Below are positions 1 through 7,617 of a stretch of DNA of 11,105 nucleotides, piece by piece. The notes beneath the pieces were generated by a model, which was not told the origin of the DNA, ran no database searches, and saw only the letters and a list, made by a program, of their open reading frames with translations. Made by a program: the position numbers and the translations under genes. Every line of letters starts with the position of its first letter. The first letter of the stretch is position 1. Origin of the DNA: G039029935 sp039029935 (GTDB taxonomy: Bacteria; Chloroflexota; Anaerolineae; Caldilineales; Caldilineaceae); NCBI GenBank assembly GCA_039029935.1, contig JBCCFC010000325.1, positions 1-11,105 of the forward strand, in the 5' to 3' direction.

Positions 1-20
1 AATAGCCTATTATAAGCGTC

Positions 21-79
21 GGGCTATGCGGTGGAAGGGTGTAAAATGAGAAATTTTCCACCATGCCACCTCATAGCCC
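21..79. repeat. Hairpin-forming inverted repeat upstream of the glycosyltransferase
   Basis: Positions 21-34 pair with 66-79 with 13 of 14 base pairs; the single mismatch is c29 against t71. An alternative inner stem (30-36 with 56-62) could form within the loop, so two competing folds are possible. The 3' side is not followed by a clean T run, so a simple intrinsic terminator is doubtful. It could be a leader structure for the gene at 117, the end of an upstream transcript, or a small palindromic repeat. Confidence 0.7.
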
Positions 80-116
80 TACTTGATAATTATTTTGTGG
101 AATGGCCTTATCATAA

Positions 117-1508
117 ATGGATCACACAAGCATGAACGATACAAATAATCAGACAATACCGGAATCATCACAAGAAAACCCCATCGCTGCATCCAACGCC
201 GAGCGTGCCGAGAGCAAAAAAGCGCAGGCCAAGGCAAAGTTGGCGGCTTTGCGCGCCCAAAAGGATATTAATGAGCAGATGCCAGCAGAGCAACCAGCGT
301 CATCCAATATAGCTGTCGCCGATCTACCCAACACGGCTACTGAACCAACGTCGATGAATGGTGCGAATCCCAGCCCTGCCACAACCAATGGTGCAACCGC
401 GCCCAACACCGAAGCGGATACCTATGAGGAGTTACGCGAGGACAAACGTGTGGTCATGCGTCATCAGATCGCACTCCAAATTGACAATTTCCGCGCCTCG
501 ACTGATGAATTTGAAGCACGTCCTCAACGTACATACCCAACCTTGACACCGGTGACAACACCATTCTTCTCGGTCATTGTCCCCAACTACAACGGTGTCA
601 GCCTGCTTCCCCCCCTGCTCAACGCGCTCAAAGCACAGACCTTCCGTGACTTTGAGGTAATCGTCGTTGATGACGCCAGCCGCGACCACTCGGTGCAGTT
701 GCTAGAGCAGGAATATGATCTGGGTGATCTCCATCTACGCATCCTCGAAAATCGCACCAACCAAGGGTTTGCTGTTGGCTGTAATACGGGTGCGGATGCC
801 GCACGAGGCGACTACATCGTACTGCTCAACAGCGACACTGAACCGGAATCGGACTGGCTGGCCGCACTGGCACTGAGCATCTGCACCCACCCACACACCG
901 CCATCTTTGCCAGCAAAATGCTGCTCTTTGACGAACGCTACAAGCTCCACACCGCTGGTGATATGCTTGGGCGAGATGGTATCCCGCGGAATCGCGGCGT
1001 ATGGCAGGCCGATACAGGTCAGTTTGACGACCAATTAGAAATATTCAGCGGCTGCGGTGGCGGCACAGCCTATCGCAAAGATGTCTGGCAAACCTTGGGC
1101 GGCTTTGACGAAGACTTTTGGATGTATATCGAAGATGTCGACATTGCCTTCCGTGCCCAACTCATGGGCTGGCAGGCCATCTTTGTCCCCGACGCCCGCG
1201 TTTATCATCACCTCACAGCCACAGGCGGCGACACGCTTGCCAGCTACTATGTCGGTCGCAACACCATCTGGAACATCGCCAAGAACATGCCCACCCAACT
1301 GCTGTTGACCAACCTTGTGTTGATTGTAGGCGCACAAATTCAAATCGCCCTAGATGCACTGATGAACATTCGCGGAAAGTCCGCACGTACGCGGCTGCGT
1401 GGTCAACTCGATGGACTGCTGGGGTTGCCCCGTCAACTGCAAAAGCGCAAGGTGATCCAGATGCGGCGGCGTGTGTCGGATGAGGCGTTGGCGCGTAAGT
1501 TTGTATGA
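117..1508 (+). CDS. Family 2 glycosyltransferase (GT-A fold, WbbL/rhamnosyltransferase-like)
   Basis: Predicted inverting glycosyltransferase that moves a nucleotide-activated sugar onto a cell-surface glycan or lipid-linked acceptor at the inner face of the membrane. The GT-A core starts with SVIVPNYNG (152-160). It continues with the nucleotide-binding acid pair D185-D186, the metal-binding NSD motif (238-240), a GGGTAYRKDVW acceptor segment, and the EDVD motif (339-342) expected of the catalytic base region. A hydrophobic stretch near residues 393-413 probably holds the protein at the membrane. The first ~140 residues are Ala/Thr/Asn/Gln-rich, look disordered, and include a short charged helix at about 28-52; this extension is not part of the GT fold. 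An in-frame ATG at 132 is an alternative start, and no strong Shine-Dalgarno decides between them. The donor and acceptor sugars cannot be read from the sequence. Confidence 0.92.
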   Translation: MDHTSMNDTNNQTIPESSQENPIAASNAERAESKKAQAKAKLAALRAQKDINEQMPAEQPASSNIAVADLPNTATEPTSMNGANPSPATTNGATAPNTEADTYEELREDKRVVMRHQIALQIDNFRASTDEFEARPQRTYPTLTPVTTPFFSVIVPNYNGVSLLPPLLNALKAQTFRDFEVIVVDDASRDHSVQLLEQEYDLGDLHLRILENRTNQGFAVGCNTGADAARGDYIVLLNSDTEPESDWLAALALSICTHPHTAIFASKMLLFDERYKLHTAGDMLGRDGIPRNRGVWQADTGQFDDQLEIFSGCGGGTAYRKDVWQTLGGFDEDFWMYIEDVDIAFRAQLMGWQAIFVPDARVYHHLTATGGDTLASYYVGRNTIWNIAKNMPTQLLLTNLVLIVGAQIQIALDALMNIRGKSARTRLRGQLDGLLGLPRQLQKRKVIQMRRRVSDEALARKFV

Positions 1509-1518
1509 TTTGTATGAT
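1501..1518 (+). repeat. 9-bp tandem duplication across the glycosyltransferase stop codon
   Basis: The unit ttgtatgat occurs twice head to tail (1501-1509, 1510-1518). The first copy contains the last Val codon and the TGA stop of the glycosyltransferase. It lies just before the point where similarity between the two antitoxin-like gene copies begins, so it may be a junction scar. Confidence 0.7.
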
Positions 1519-1532
1519 TTTGGAGGATAGAC

Positions 1533-2072
1533 ATGAACCCATCTCAGACATTGACATTACCAGAGGTTCCCACACAAGTACCACTGCTATGGTTCAACCA
1601 AACTGCACCGACGAAATCGCCGTTGTGGTTGAGAACACCCGAAAGTGCTGAACCCTTTGCTGTTATCATTGAGGCATCGGAATTTCAGCGGCAAGAATTG
1701 CACCGCTTTCAACGAGAAATTGCGAATCTGATGCAATGGTTAGATCACATTGAACTTCAGTTGGGTAACGAACCATTGTTATTTAATTCAATTAAAGTAT
1801 TAAAAGAAAATACACGTCAACTTTGGACAGTCGCACCCAAAGCTGTACGCGGATTTGTCGCGGCATTAACGCTCTCTGTAAAAAAACTAGATGTTCAGAC
1901 ATTGTCCAAAGGGCAGGTCGCAGCATTACGCTATGTTTTAGAGACTGTCCGTAGTGGTGAGGTGGATGAGAAAAAATTTGAAGAAGCGCATCATTTGCTT
2001 GTAGATAATCAGATTGCACCAGCGTTCTCATTTTCACGAGACTTAGTTCAATTATATCTTGATGAGGTGTAA
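1533..2072 (+). CDS. Antitoxin-like protein, copy 1 (partner of PIN-type gene)
   Basis: A 179-aa protein of no family I can name with certainty. Residues around 40-52 (PFAVIIEASEFQR) resemble the Phd/YefM segment usually seen as PVAVLIS-EEYE. The remainder is charged and helical, with a conserved WLD segment, a core reading VAALTLSVKKLD, and the C-terminal tail LVQLYLDEV. Being directly upstream of a PIN-type gene (5-base gap) is the classic order of a type II toxin-antitoxin operon, so antitoxin is the best guess; it is about twice the usual antitoxin length. The start is fixed by GGAGG at 1522-1526 and by the paralogue at 8331, which shares the same first eleven residues. No promoter was found in the 24 bases after the glycosyltransferase, so this copy probably depends on upstream transcription. 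Confidence 0.75.
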   Translation: MNPSQTLTLPEVPTQVPLLWFNQTAPTKSPLWLRTPESAEPFAVIIEASEFQRQELHRFQREIANLMQWLDHIELQLGNEPLLFNSIKVLKENTRQLWTVAPKAVRGFVAALTLSVKKLDVQTLSKGQVAALRYVLETVRSGEVDEKKFEEAHHLLVDNQIAPAFSFSRDLVQLYLDEV

Positions 2073-2077
2073 AGTTC

Positions 2078-2851
2078 ATGTCAACAATCTTTCTTGAAAC
2101 CTCGATGCAAATAGAACGCACATTAACGATGGGGCCAGAATCGAGCAAGATAGAATCGATCATCGAATCATCAAAGCATCAGTTTATTTCATCCAACTAC
2201 GTATGGATGGAGTACCAGAGGTCGTTCGTTTCTGATTACGCACACATTCATCGAGTAATGGGACAGCAGAAAGGATGGGCTGAATTCTTTTGGCATCTGT
2301 TGGAAGGTCCACGTGCATTTCGACCCCGTTCAGCCGTGCGATGCACAAAGATTATCGGAGATGTCTATGGTGAGTGCGAAGGAGATTATGGATTAGCCTA
2401 TGAAATCATAGGGTATCATCTGGAGTATCGGTTGCCGTATCTATTTTGGAGAAATGTTTCGCGACAGCCTGACACAATCCGATGTGATTTGGTCACATCT
2501 GGTATCGCGCTTCAACCGGATAACAGTTTCTCTGTCCCTGATTCCTGTCGCAAAGACACCGCCGCTTGTCATCTGCCTGAATTTTTAGCGCAAAATCAGC
2601 ATAGATTACAAACGCTTTCCGGCTATCTGGCAACCCATAAACAAGCCATCAAAGACCAAGCACGAGTTCAAAAGGTCCTATCTGCCGTCCTTGAGAATCC
2701 ACGCGCCGCTCTGGGACAAAATGCATGTTGGCCGCTTGGTGATATTATCATTGCACTGCAAGTGCCGGATGATGCGCAAATCTGGACGTTAGATGCTGAT
2801 TTTGAGGTACTGTCGACAGCGATGGGATTGACCGTTTATCAACCAACGTGA
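2078..2851 (+). CDS. Divergent PIN-domain protein, copy 1 (VapC-type RNase-like toxin, altered active site)
   Basis: Predicted PIN-fold nuclease, the kind that cleaves RNA in VapBC modules. The N-terminus IFLETS matches the first PIN strand, E45 lies in WMEYQR, and the C-terminus carries D222 in LGDIIIAL and D239/D241 in TLDADFE; together these resemble the PIN acidic cluster. The first acid is Glu7, where PIN proteins and copy 2 have Asp, so activity may be reduced. At 257 aa it is roughly twice a normal VapC, with about 175 residues between the second and third acids, including a conserved DSCRKDTAACH segment whose Cys/His residues might bind metal. It starts 5 bases after the antitoxin-like gene, with GAGG inside that gene's end as the likely ribosome site, suggesting coupling. 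It ends with tandem in-frame stops (TGA TAG). A PIN assignment is inference from motifs. Confidence 0.72.
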   Translation: MSTIFLETSMQIERTLTMGPESSKIESIIESSKHQFISSNYVWMEYQRSFVSDYAHIHRVMGQQKGWAEFFWHLLEGPRAFRPRSAVRCTKIIGDVYGECEGDYGLAYEIIGYHLEYRLPYLFWRNVSRQPDTIRCDLVTSGIALQPDNSFSVPDSCRKDTAACHLPEFLAQNQHRLQTLSGYLATHKQAIKDQARVQKVLSAVLENPRAALGQNACWPLGDIIIALQVPDDAQIWTLDADFEVLSTAMGLTVYQPT

Positions 2852-2884
2852 TAGCCTGAGATAGACACAGCGAGAACAAATCCT

Positions 2885-4204
2885 ATGACCCAAGACGAAC
2901 GCAACGAAGAAATTCAACACATCGAAGAGATGCTCTCACTGCATCGAAAAAATCTACGGCGATTGGAAAAACAAAACGCTATTCATGCCGAGGGTGAAAA
3001 GAAACTCGCCATCCTCAATCAAATAGATGCCGAGCGTGAAACCATTGCCAGCTATGAAGAGCGACTGCGTATACTCAAAGAGGCCGCGATGCCACAGTCA
3101 TTTTCTGAAGATGGCCTACCCATTCGTGATGAGCATGTACTATCACCGCCGTCACCACGCTTCAACGCCATCCCCATGTTGACCCAACTCGATGCCCCTG
3201 GCGGTGCAGTCCGCTTGCGTGACACCTTCTACGTCGAACGCCAAGCCGACACCGACCTCAAAATGGCAATGGTCAATTGGGGGACGACAACCACTGTGCG
3301 CGCACCACGCCAAACTGGGCGCACTTCACTGCTGGCGCGTGGCATTCACCATGCCAAACAGAGTGACGCCAAAGCTGTCTTTATTGATTTTCAAGAGTTA
3401 GAGCAGACCCTCTTCATGTCCTCAGAGCGTTTTCTGCGCAATCTGGCGGTTGAATTTTGTCGTCAACTGCGGATGGACGAAGACCTTGTTGAGGCTGCAT
3501 GGCAAAGCTCACAGGCTGCACAGCAGAAGCTCACCTACTTTCTGGAGGACATCGTGCTGCCAGCGGTGGATGTACCGCTCACGCTTGTCATGGATGAGGC
3601 CGACTACTTGCTGGAGAGAACCACCTTCTACCAAGATTTCTTTGGCCTTGTGCGTTCATGGCACAATCGCCGCGCTTTTGAACCAGAGCAATGGGAGAAA
3701 TTCAATATCGTCATGTCGATCTCCACCGAACCCTATCTGCTGATTGAAGATAAGAGTCAGTCACCCTTCAATGTCGGTTTGCGGTTGACTCTGGATGACT
3801 TTAGCGCAGTGCAAATTGACCGCCTCAACCAGCAACATGGTAGCCCCGTTACTGCGCATGAATTTGCGGATGTACTCACATGGCTCGGTGGGCATCCCTA
3901 TCTGGTGCGCTTGGCCCTGTATGAACTGGTCAAGAAGAATCTCATATGGCCGCAGTTGGTGGGCAATGCACTGGCCGATGAAAGCCCTTTTAGCGAGCAT
4001 CTACGCCATCAATATGCACTGGTGCAGGACAAGCCAAACTTACTGGATGCAGATGCACTCAAACAGGTGAATCAGACGGGTAAATGCGCCGATGACGATG
4101 CCCGTTATCGCCTGACACAAGCTGGCTTGATCCGCGAAAAACATGGCAAACACACTGTCCGTTGCCAGCTCTATCACCGTTACTTTGAGGAGAAACTGCG
4201 ATGA
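2885..4204 (+). CDS. Coiled-coil AAA-like ATPase with altered P-loop
   Basis: Residues 1-68 form a charged helical hairpin or coiled coil (heptad-like Leu/Ile; pattern LSLHRKNLRRLEKQ), similar in style to short N-terminal adaptor segments on signalling NTPases in these phyla. Residues ~105-340 match the AAA-like domain (Pfam AAA_35 type): P-loop APRQTGRTSLL (140-150), Walker B LVMDEAD (D237, E238), a sensor-like segment NIVMSIST, FNVGLRLTLDDF, and GGHPYLVRLALYEL. The C-terminus looks like a winged-helix region (residues ~370-435). R146 replaces the usual P-loop lysine; CGC is two changes from a lysine codon, so ATP hydrolysis may be weak or lost. Its TGA overlaps the ATG of the next gene, which carries a related domain with an intact P-loop, suggesting that the two products work as a pair. 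It lies 33 bases after the PIN-type gene with only a poor ribosome site. Confidence 0.85.
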   Translation: MTQDERNEEIQHIEEMLSLHRKNLRRLEKQNAIHAEGEKKLAILNQIDAERETIASYEERLRILKEAAMPQSFSEDGLPIRDEHVLSPPSPRFNAIPMLTQLDAPGGAVRLRDTFYVERQADTDLKMAMVNWGTTTTVRAPRQTGRTSLLARGIHHAKQSDAKAVFIDFQELEQTLFMSSERFLRNLAVEFCRQLRMDEDLVEAAWQSSQAAQQKLTYFLEDIVLPAVDVPLTLVMDEADYLLERTTFYQDFFGLVRSWHNRRAFEPEQWEKFNIVMSISTEPYLLIEDKSQSPFNVGLRLTLDDFSAVQIDRLNQQHGSPVTAHEFADVLTWLGGHPYLVRLALYELVKKNLIWPQLVGNALADESPFSEHLRHQYALVQDKPNLLDADALKQVNQTGKCADDDARYRLTQAGLIREKHGKHTVRCQLYHRYFEEKLR

Positions 4205-7200
4205 CCACCATCCCACCACGAACCCAAGAATTCTTTGTTGTCGGCGGCACACTCAAGCCTGATGCCCCGTCCTATGTTAAACGTGCTGCCGATGATGAAC
4301 TCTATGAACTGGTGCTACGCAATCAATTTGCCTATGTGCTAACCTCGCGACAGATGGGCAAATCGAGCTTGATGGCGAGAACGGCGCAACGACTGGAGAC
4401 TGAAGCCGATGTCCGCACCGCTCGCATTGACTTGACGCTCATCGGCACACAACAAGTCGAGACATGGTATCGCAGTCTCATCGAAAACATCGCCAGAGAT
4501 TTAAGGCTGGCCACCGACCTTGAAGCATGGTGGCAATCCCAAACCACACCCAACCCCGTACAACGCTTTCACCACTTTTTCAGCGATGTCGTCCTCACTG
4601 AACTCGATGGCCCAGTCGTCATCTTTATCGACGAAATTGACTTCACCATTCAACTCGATTTCTCCGATGACTTTTTTGCCGCCATTCGTGGGCTACACAA
4701 TGATCGTGCCAAAAATCCTGCCTTTGAACGGCTAACCTTTGTGCTGCTGGGTACAGCCTCGCCAACCGATTTGATTAAAGAACGCACCCGTACTCCATTC
4801 AACATTGGTACACGAATCATCCTTGAAGACTTCTCAGCTCAAGATGCCACTGTGTTGGAGGATGGCTTGGAGAAGAAATTTCCGCATCGGGGCGAACAAC
4901 TCTTTGCCCAAGTCTATACATGGACCAATGGACATCCTTATCTTACCCAAAAACTCTGCCAACAAATTGTTCAGAGCGATACCGAACGATGGAAAAACCC
5001 AGAGATTGACCATATTGTGGATGAACATTTCCTCTCCGACAAGGCCATCAAAGAGGACAACCTGCAATTTGTCCAAGATCAAATCCTCAAATATGCGAAG
5101 TCACGCAGCCTGCTTACACTCTATCGCCGTGTTTATAGCAATAAACCCGTTGCTGACAAGCCGCAATCCATTACACACAATCAGCTCAAACTGTCGGGCA
5201 TTGTCAAAACAGTTGATGGGCGGTTGGAGGTGCGTAATCAAATTTACCGCGATGTCTTTGACCCGCGCTGGATTCAACAGCATATGCAGATAAACTGGAC
5301 ACCGATTATTGCCATGACATTGGGCGTTGTGCTGTTTCTGATTATGATTGGCTTTGGCTATGAATTTTGGATAACGCAAGATATCCAAGCCAACTTTGGT
5401 AAATTTCACCAAACACGGGTTGCGGCTGAACGCGTTGAATACATGGCGAACATTCTGCAACATCATCGCTTGTTTGGCTCGACCGAGCATCATGATCAAG
5501 TTCAACAGATGTTTTTTGACCTATCCTATGATGAGCAACTGGCATTGTTTGGTAAAGGTGGTCAATATACAATGCATGTTGAGCATTCCGACTTAGTCCT
5601 CATTACGCAAGCGATTTACTACGCGCTTGCAGATGTAGACGGAATGGGTCACACGGATGAATTGCTCTCGAAAATGCACTATGTGCTGAAATATTCTCAC
5701 CCAACCGAAGAGACACAACTGGTTATTGATGAAATTTATCATTGGCAAAATGGGCGTAGTTATGCAAAGAAAGGCAACTACGAAGACTCGTTAGAGGAAT
5801 ATTCAAGGGCGCTTGCAAAAAATCAAGATAATCTTGCTATTTTATACGAAAAAACACGTGTACATATACAATGGATTCAAAACCAAGACAATTTGAATGA
5901 GGCAGAGAAAACAGAGCAATATAGTATCGCCTTGAATGAATTAGACAAAATACTAGGAGTTGTTAAGCAGGAGCCAACACCGACGCCAACGCCGACCTCA
6001 CTGCCAACTCATACGTCAACTTCAACGTCAACATTAACGTCCACACCAATTGTTCAATCGCCCCTACCAACGCCAACCTCAACACTGATTGCTCAATCAC
6101 CTCTACAAACGTCAACCTCAACACCGATTGTTCAATCGCCTCTACAGACATTGACACAGACGCCAACACCAACGCCTCTTTTTATATCATCTTTGAATCC
6201 CCCAACATCCCTATTAACTGTTTATGAGCTACCAACCCAGAGGATAGCTACATCTCTATTCAGAACAATTGGACAACGCATTGCTGCGGTTGAACGTTTA
6301 CTAAACGATTATCCAGATTTGGCCCATAGTTTATATCAGTCGCCTAGACAGTATGACAATCTAGTCCATTTTGGGTTAATTCCTACGGTTACTTCTACGC
6401 CAGCACCAACGGTGACAAGTACAAGAACACCAGTCCCAGAGCCAACAACAACTATAAGACCAACATCAACACCAACTACTACGCCGCCCCCTAACCTTGC
6501 CGTAGTCGGTGATGACTACGAATCTGACAACGTTTGTGAGCAAGCGACGCTGATAGAGCCTAATGGTTTCCCTCATCTTCATACATTTCATCAATTCAAC
6601 GATCAAGACTGGGTGAAGTTTGTTGCCCCCAATGATGGCGTATACCGCATTGAAGTAACTGTCCCAGTCAACTCGCGTGCCGATGTAGACCAAGCCTATT
6701 TTCTTGGTTGTGATGGTCCAGCTAAAGGAGAATGGAGCGCATCCTTTGCTGCAGGTGTATTATTTGATATAAGTGCCGAGCCCGGAGAGCAATTTTACAT
6801 TAAAAGTAAACATTCAGACTCAGAGATATTTGGGGCAGATGTTAGCTATGAGATATCAGTTCGAGAGAAGATTGTGCCTTTTCCTTTTGGACCTGCAATT
6901 ATTGTCGCTGGAAGGTATCGTATGGATGACCCCCTCCAAAAGAATATTGAGGAGACAGCCGAAAAAGTATATGAATTATTCCTCCGACACAAGGGAGGTT
7001 CTGGCCATGATATACTTTTCCTATCAACGCAAGACGGTCTATGGACTGACATGAATGCAACAACAGAAAATCTCGAATATGCCATCAAAACATGGCCCCA
7101 TGAAAAAGAGGGGCGGATTAGTGCTGATAGTTCGCTGACGTTGTATCTTATTGGTCTTGGAATTAGAGACCAGTTCTATATTGATGGCACTCAGGATGAT

Positions 7201-7617
7201 TCAGGGTTGTTGACCACCCAAGAGTTAGATGCATGGTTGACGTCTTTGGAAACACAGGTACCCGGTCTAAGAGTGAATGTCATTATTGAGTCAAGCTATT
7301 CAGGTAGTTTTATCCATGATGATGGCTATGGTGAGCGTACGACTATCAGTAGAGAGGGGCGGCTGATTATTACTTCTACCGATCATCGGCTCGATGCTTA
7401 TATAATAGACGGAGGGATACCATTTTCAGATGCTCTGATTGAATATTTTCAAAACGACGACGGAAGTCTTGCAGCGGCCTTTGATTATGCAAAGAAACGT
7501 ATTCAAACAGAGTTTCCTTGGCAATATCCATGGATAGATGGCGACGGGGATGGCGTACCTAATGAACCGGAGGATATGGGCGTAGCAGCGCAACTTGGGT
7601 TTGACAATTCACCCTGA
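4201..7617 (+). CDS. Membrane-anchored AAA-like / TPR / PPC / C13 (caspase-like) protein, interrupted by an in-frame stop
   Basis: Domains in order: AAA-like ATPase (~10-300) with P-loop SRQMGKSSLM (K54), Walker B FIDEID (D144, E145) and NGHPYLTQKLC; winged-helix-like part to ~360; one transmembrane helix (366-391); TPR-like repeat region (~512-590); Thr/Pro-rich linker (~590-660); a short helical segment; second Thr/Pro linker (~725-768); PPC beta-sandwich beginning DDYESDN (771-890), with DQDWVKF; and a C13/caspase-like domain (~895-1138) beginning GPAIIVAG. By the usual architecture the ATPase faces the cytoplasm and the rest is exported. The peptidase domain reads YLIGLG where family members have a GHG catalytic His (L986), and ESSYSGSF where they have a Cys (S1032), so it is probably not an active peptidase. 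The TGA at 7615-7617 removes a C-terminal domain that continues in frame to 7980. The start is supported by GAGGAGA at 4187-4193 and the ATGA overlap. Base composition falls from about half GC in the ATPase to much lower in the exported part. Confidence 0.88.
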   Translation: MTTIPPRTQEFFVVGGTLKPDAPSYVKRAADDELYELVLRNQFAYVLTSRQMGKSSLMARTAQRLETEADVRTARIDLTLIGTQQVETWYRSLIENIARDLRLATDLEAWWQSQTTPNPVQRFHHFFSDVVLTELDGPVVIFIDEIDFTIQLDFSDDFFAAIRGLHNDRAKNPAFERLTFVLLGTASPTDLIKERTRTPFNIGTRIILEDFSAQDATVLEDGLEKKFPHRGEQLFAQVYTWTNGHPYLTQKLCQQIVQSDTERWKNPEIDHIVDEHFLSDKAIKEDNLQFVQDQILKYAKSRSLLTLYRRVYSNKPVADKPQSITHNQLKLSGIVKTVDGRLEVRNQIYRDVFDPRWIQQHMQINWTPIIAMTLGVVLFLIMIGFGYEFWITQDIQANFGKFHQTRVAAERVEYMANILQHHRLFGSTEHHDQVQQMFFDLSYDEQLALFGKGGQYTMHVEHSDLVLITQAIYYALADVDGMGHTDELLSKMHYVLKYSHPTEETQLVIDEIYHWQNGRSYAKKGNYEDSLEEYSRALAKNQDNLAILYEKTRVHIQWIQNQDNLNEAEKTEQYSIALNELDKILGVVKQEPTPTPTPTSLPTHTSTSTSTLTSTPIVQSPLPTPTSTLIAQSPLQTSTSTPIVQSPLQTLTQTPTPTPLFISSLNPPTSLLTVYELPTQRIATSLFRTIGQRIAAVERLLNDYPDLAHSLYQSPRQYDNLVHFGLIPTVTSTPAPTVTSTRTPVPEPTTTIRPTSTPTTTPPPNLAVVGDDYESDNVCEQATLIEPNGFPHLHTFHQFNDQDWVKFVAPNDGVYRIEVTVPVNSRADVDQAYFLGCDGPAKGEWSASFAAGVLFDISAEPGEQFYIKSKHSDSEIFGADVSYEISVREKIVPFPFGPAIIVAGRYRMDDPLQKNIEETAEKVYELFLRHKGGSGHDILFLSTQDGLWTDMNATTENLEYAIKTWPHEKEGRISADSSLTLYLIGLGIRDQFYIDGTQDDSGLLTTQELDAWLTSLETQVPGLRVNVIIESSYSGSFIHDDGYGERTTISREGRLIITSTDHRLDAYIIDGGIPFSDALIEYFQNDDGSLAAAFDYAKKRIQTEFPWQYPWIDGDGDGVPNEPEDMGVAAQLGFDNSP
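6043..6159 (+). repeat. Three tandem 39-bp repeats encoding a 13-residue Thr/Pro linker unit
   Basis: Units begin at 6043, 6082 and 6121 and each codes for a variant of T-P-I-V-Q-S-P-L-Q-T-x-T-S (residues 615-653 of the host protein). They sit between the TPR-like region and the PPC domain and probably lengthen an extracellular stalk. Unit number may vary between strains by slippage. Confidence 0.85.

Noticed and set aside
83..113. TTGATA with a TTATCA box as a glycosyltransferase promoter
   Set aside because: The spacer is 19 bases and the -10 match is poor; too weak to list.
1504..1518. Two TATGAT boxes as a promoter for copy 1 of the module
   Set aside because: No acceptable -35 box lies 16-18 bases upstream, and the second box would start transcription on the ribosome site.
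1213..1584. Reverse-strand 123-codon frame across the glycosyltransferase end
   Set aside because: Low-complexity shadow of the forward gene, with no ribosome site and no recognisable motif.
5101..5505. Reverse-strand 134-codon frame inside the AAA/caspase-like gene
   Set aside because: It lies opposite a clear domain and transmembrane segment and has no protein-like motif of its own.
5963..6172. Reverse-strand repetitive frame and possible CRISPR-like pattern
   Set aside because: The periodicity comes from the Thr/Pro linker codons on the forward strand; units are contiguous with no spacers.
7615..7617. Selenocysteine or reassigned TGA
   Set aside because: TGA ends several other genes in the window, the site is outside any catalytic motif, and no hairpin typical of a SECIS was seen after it.
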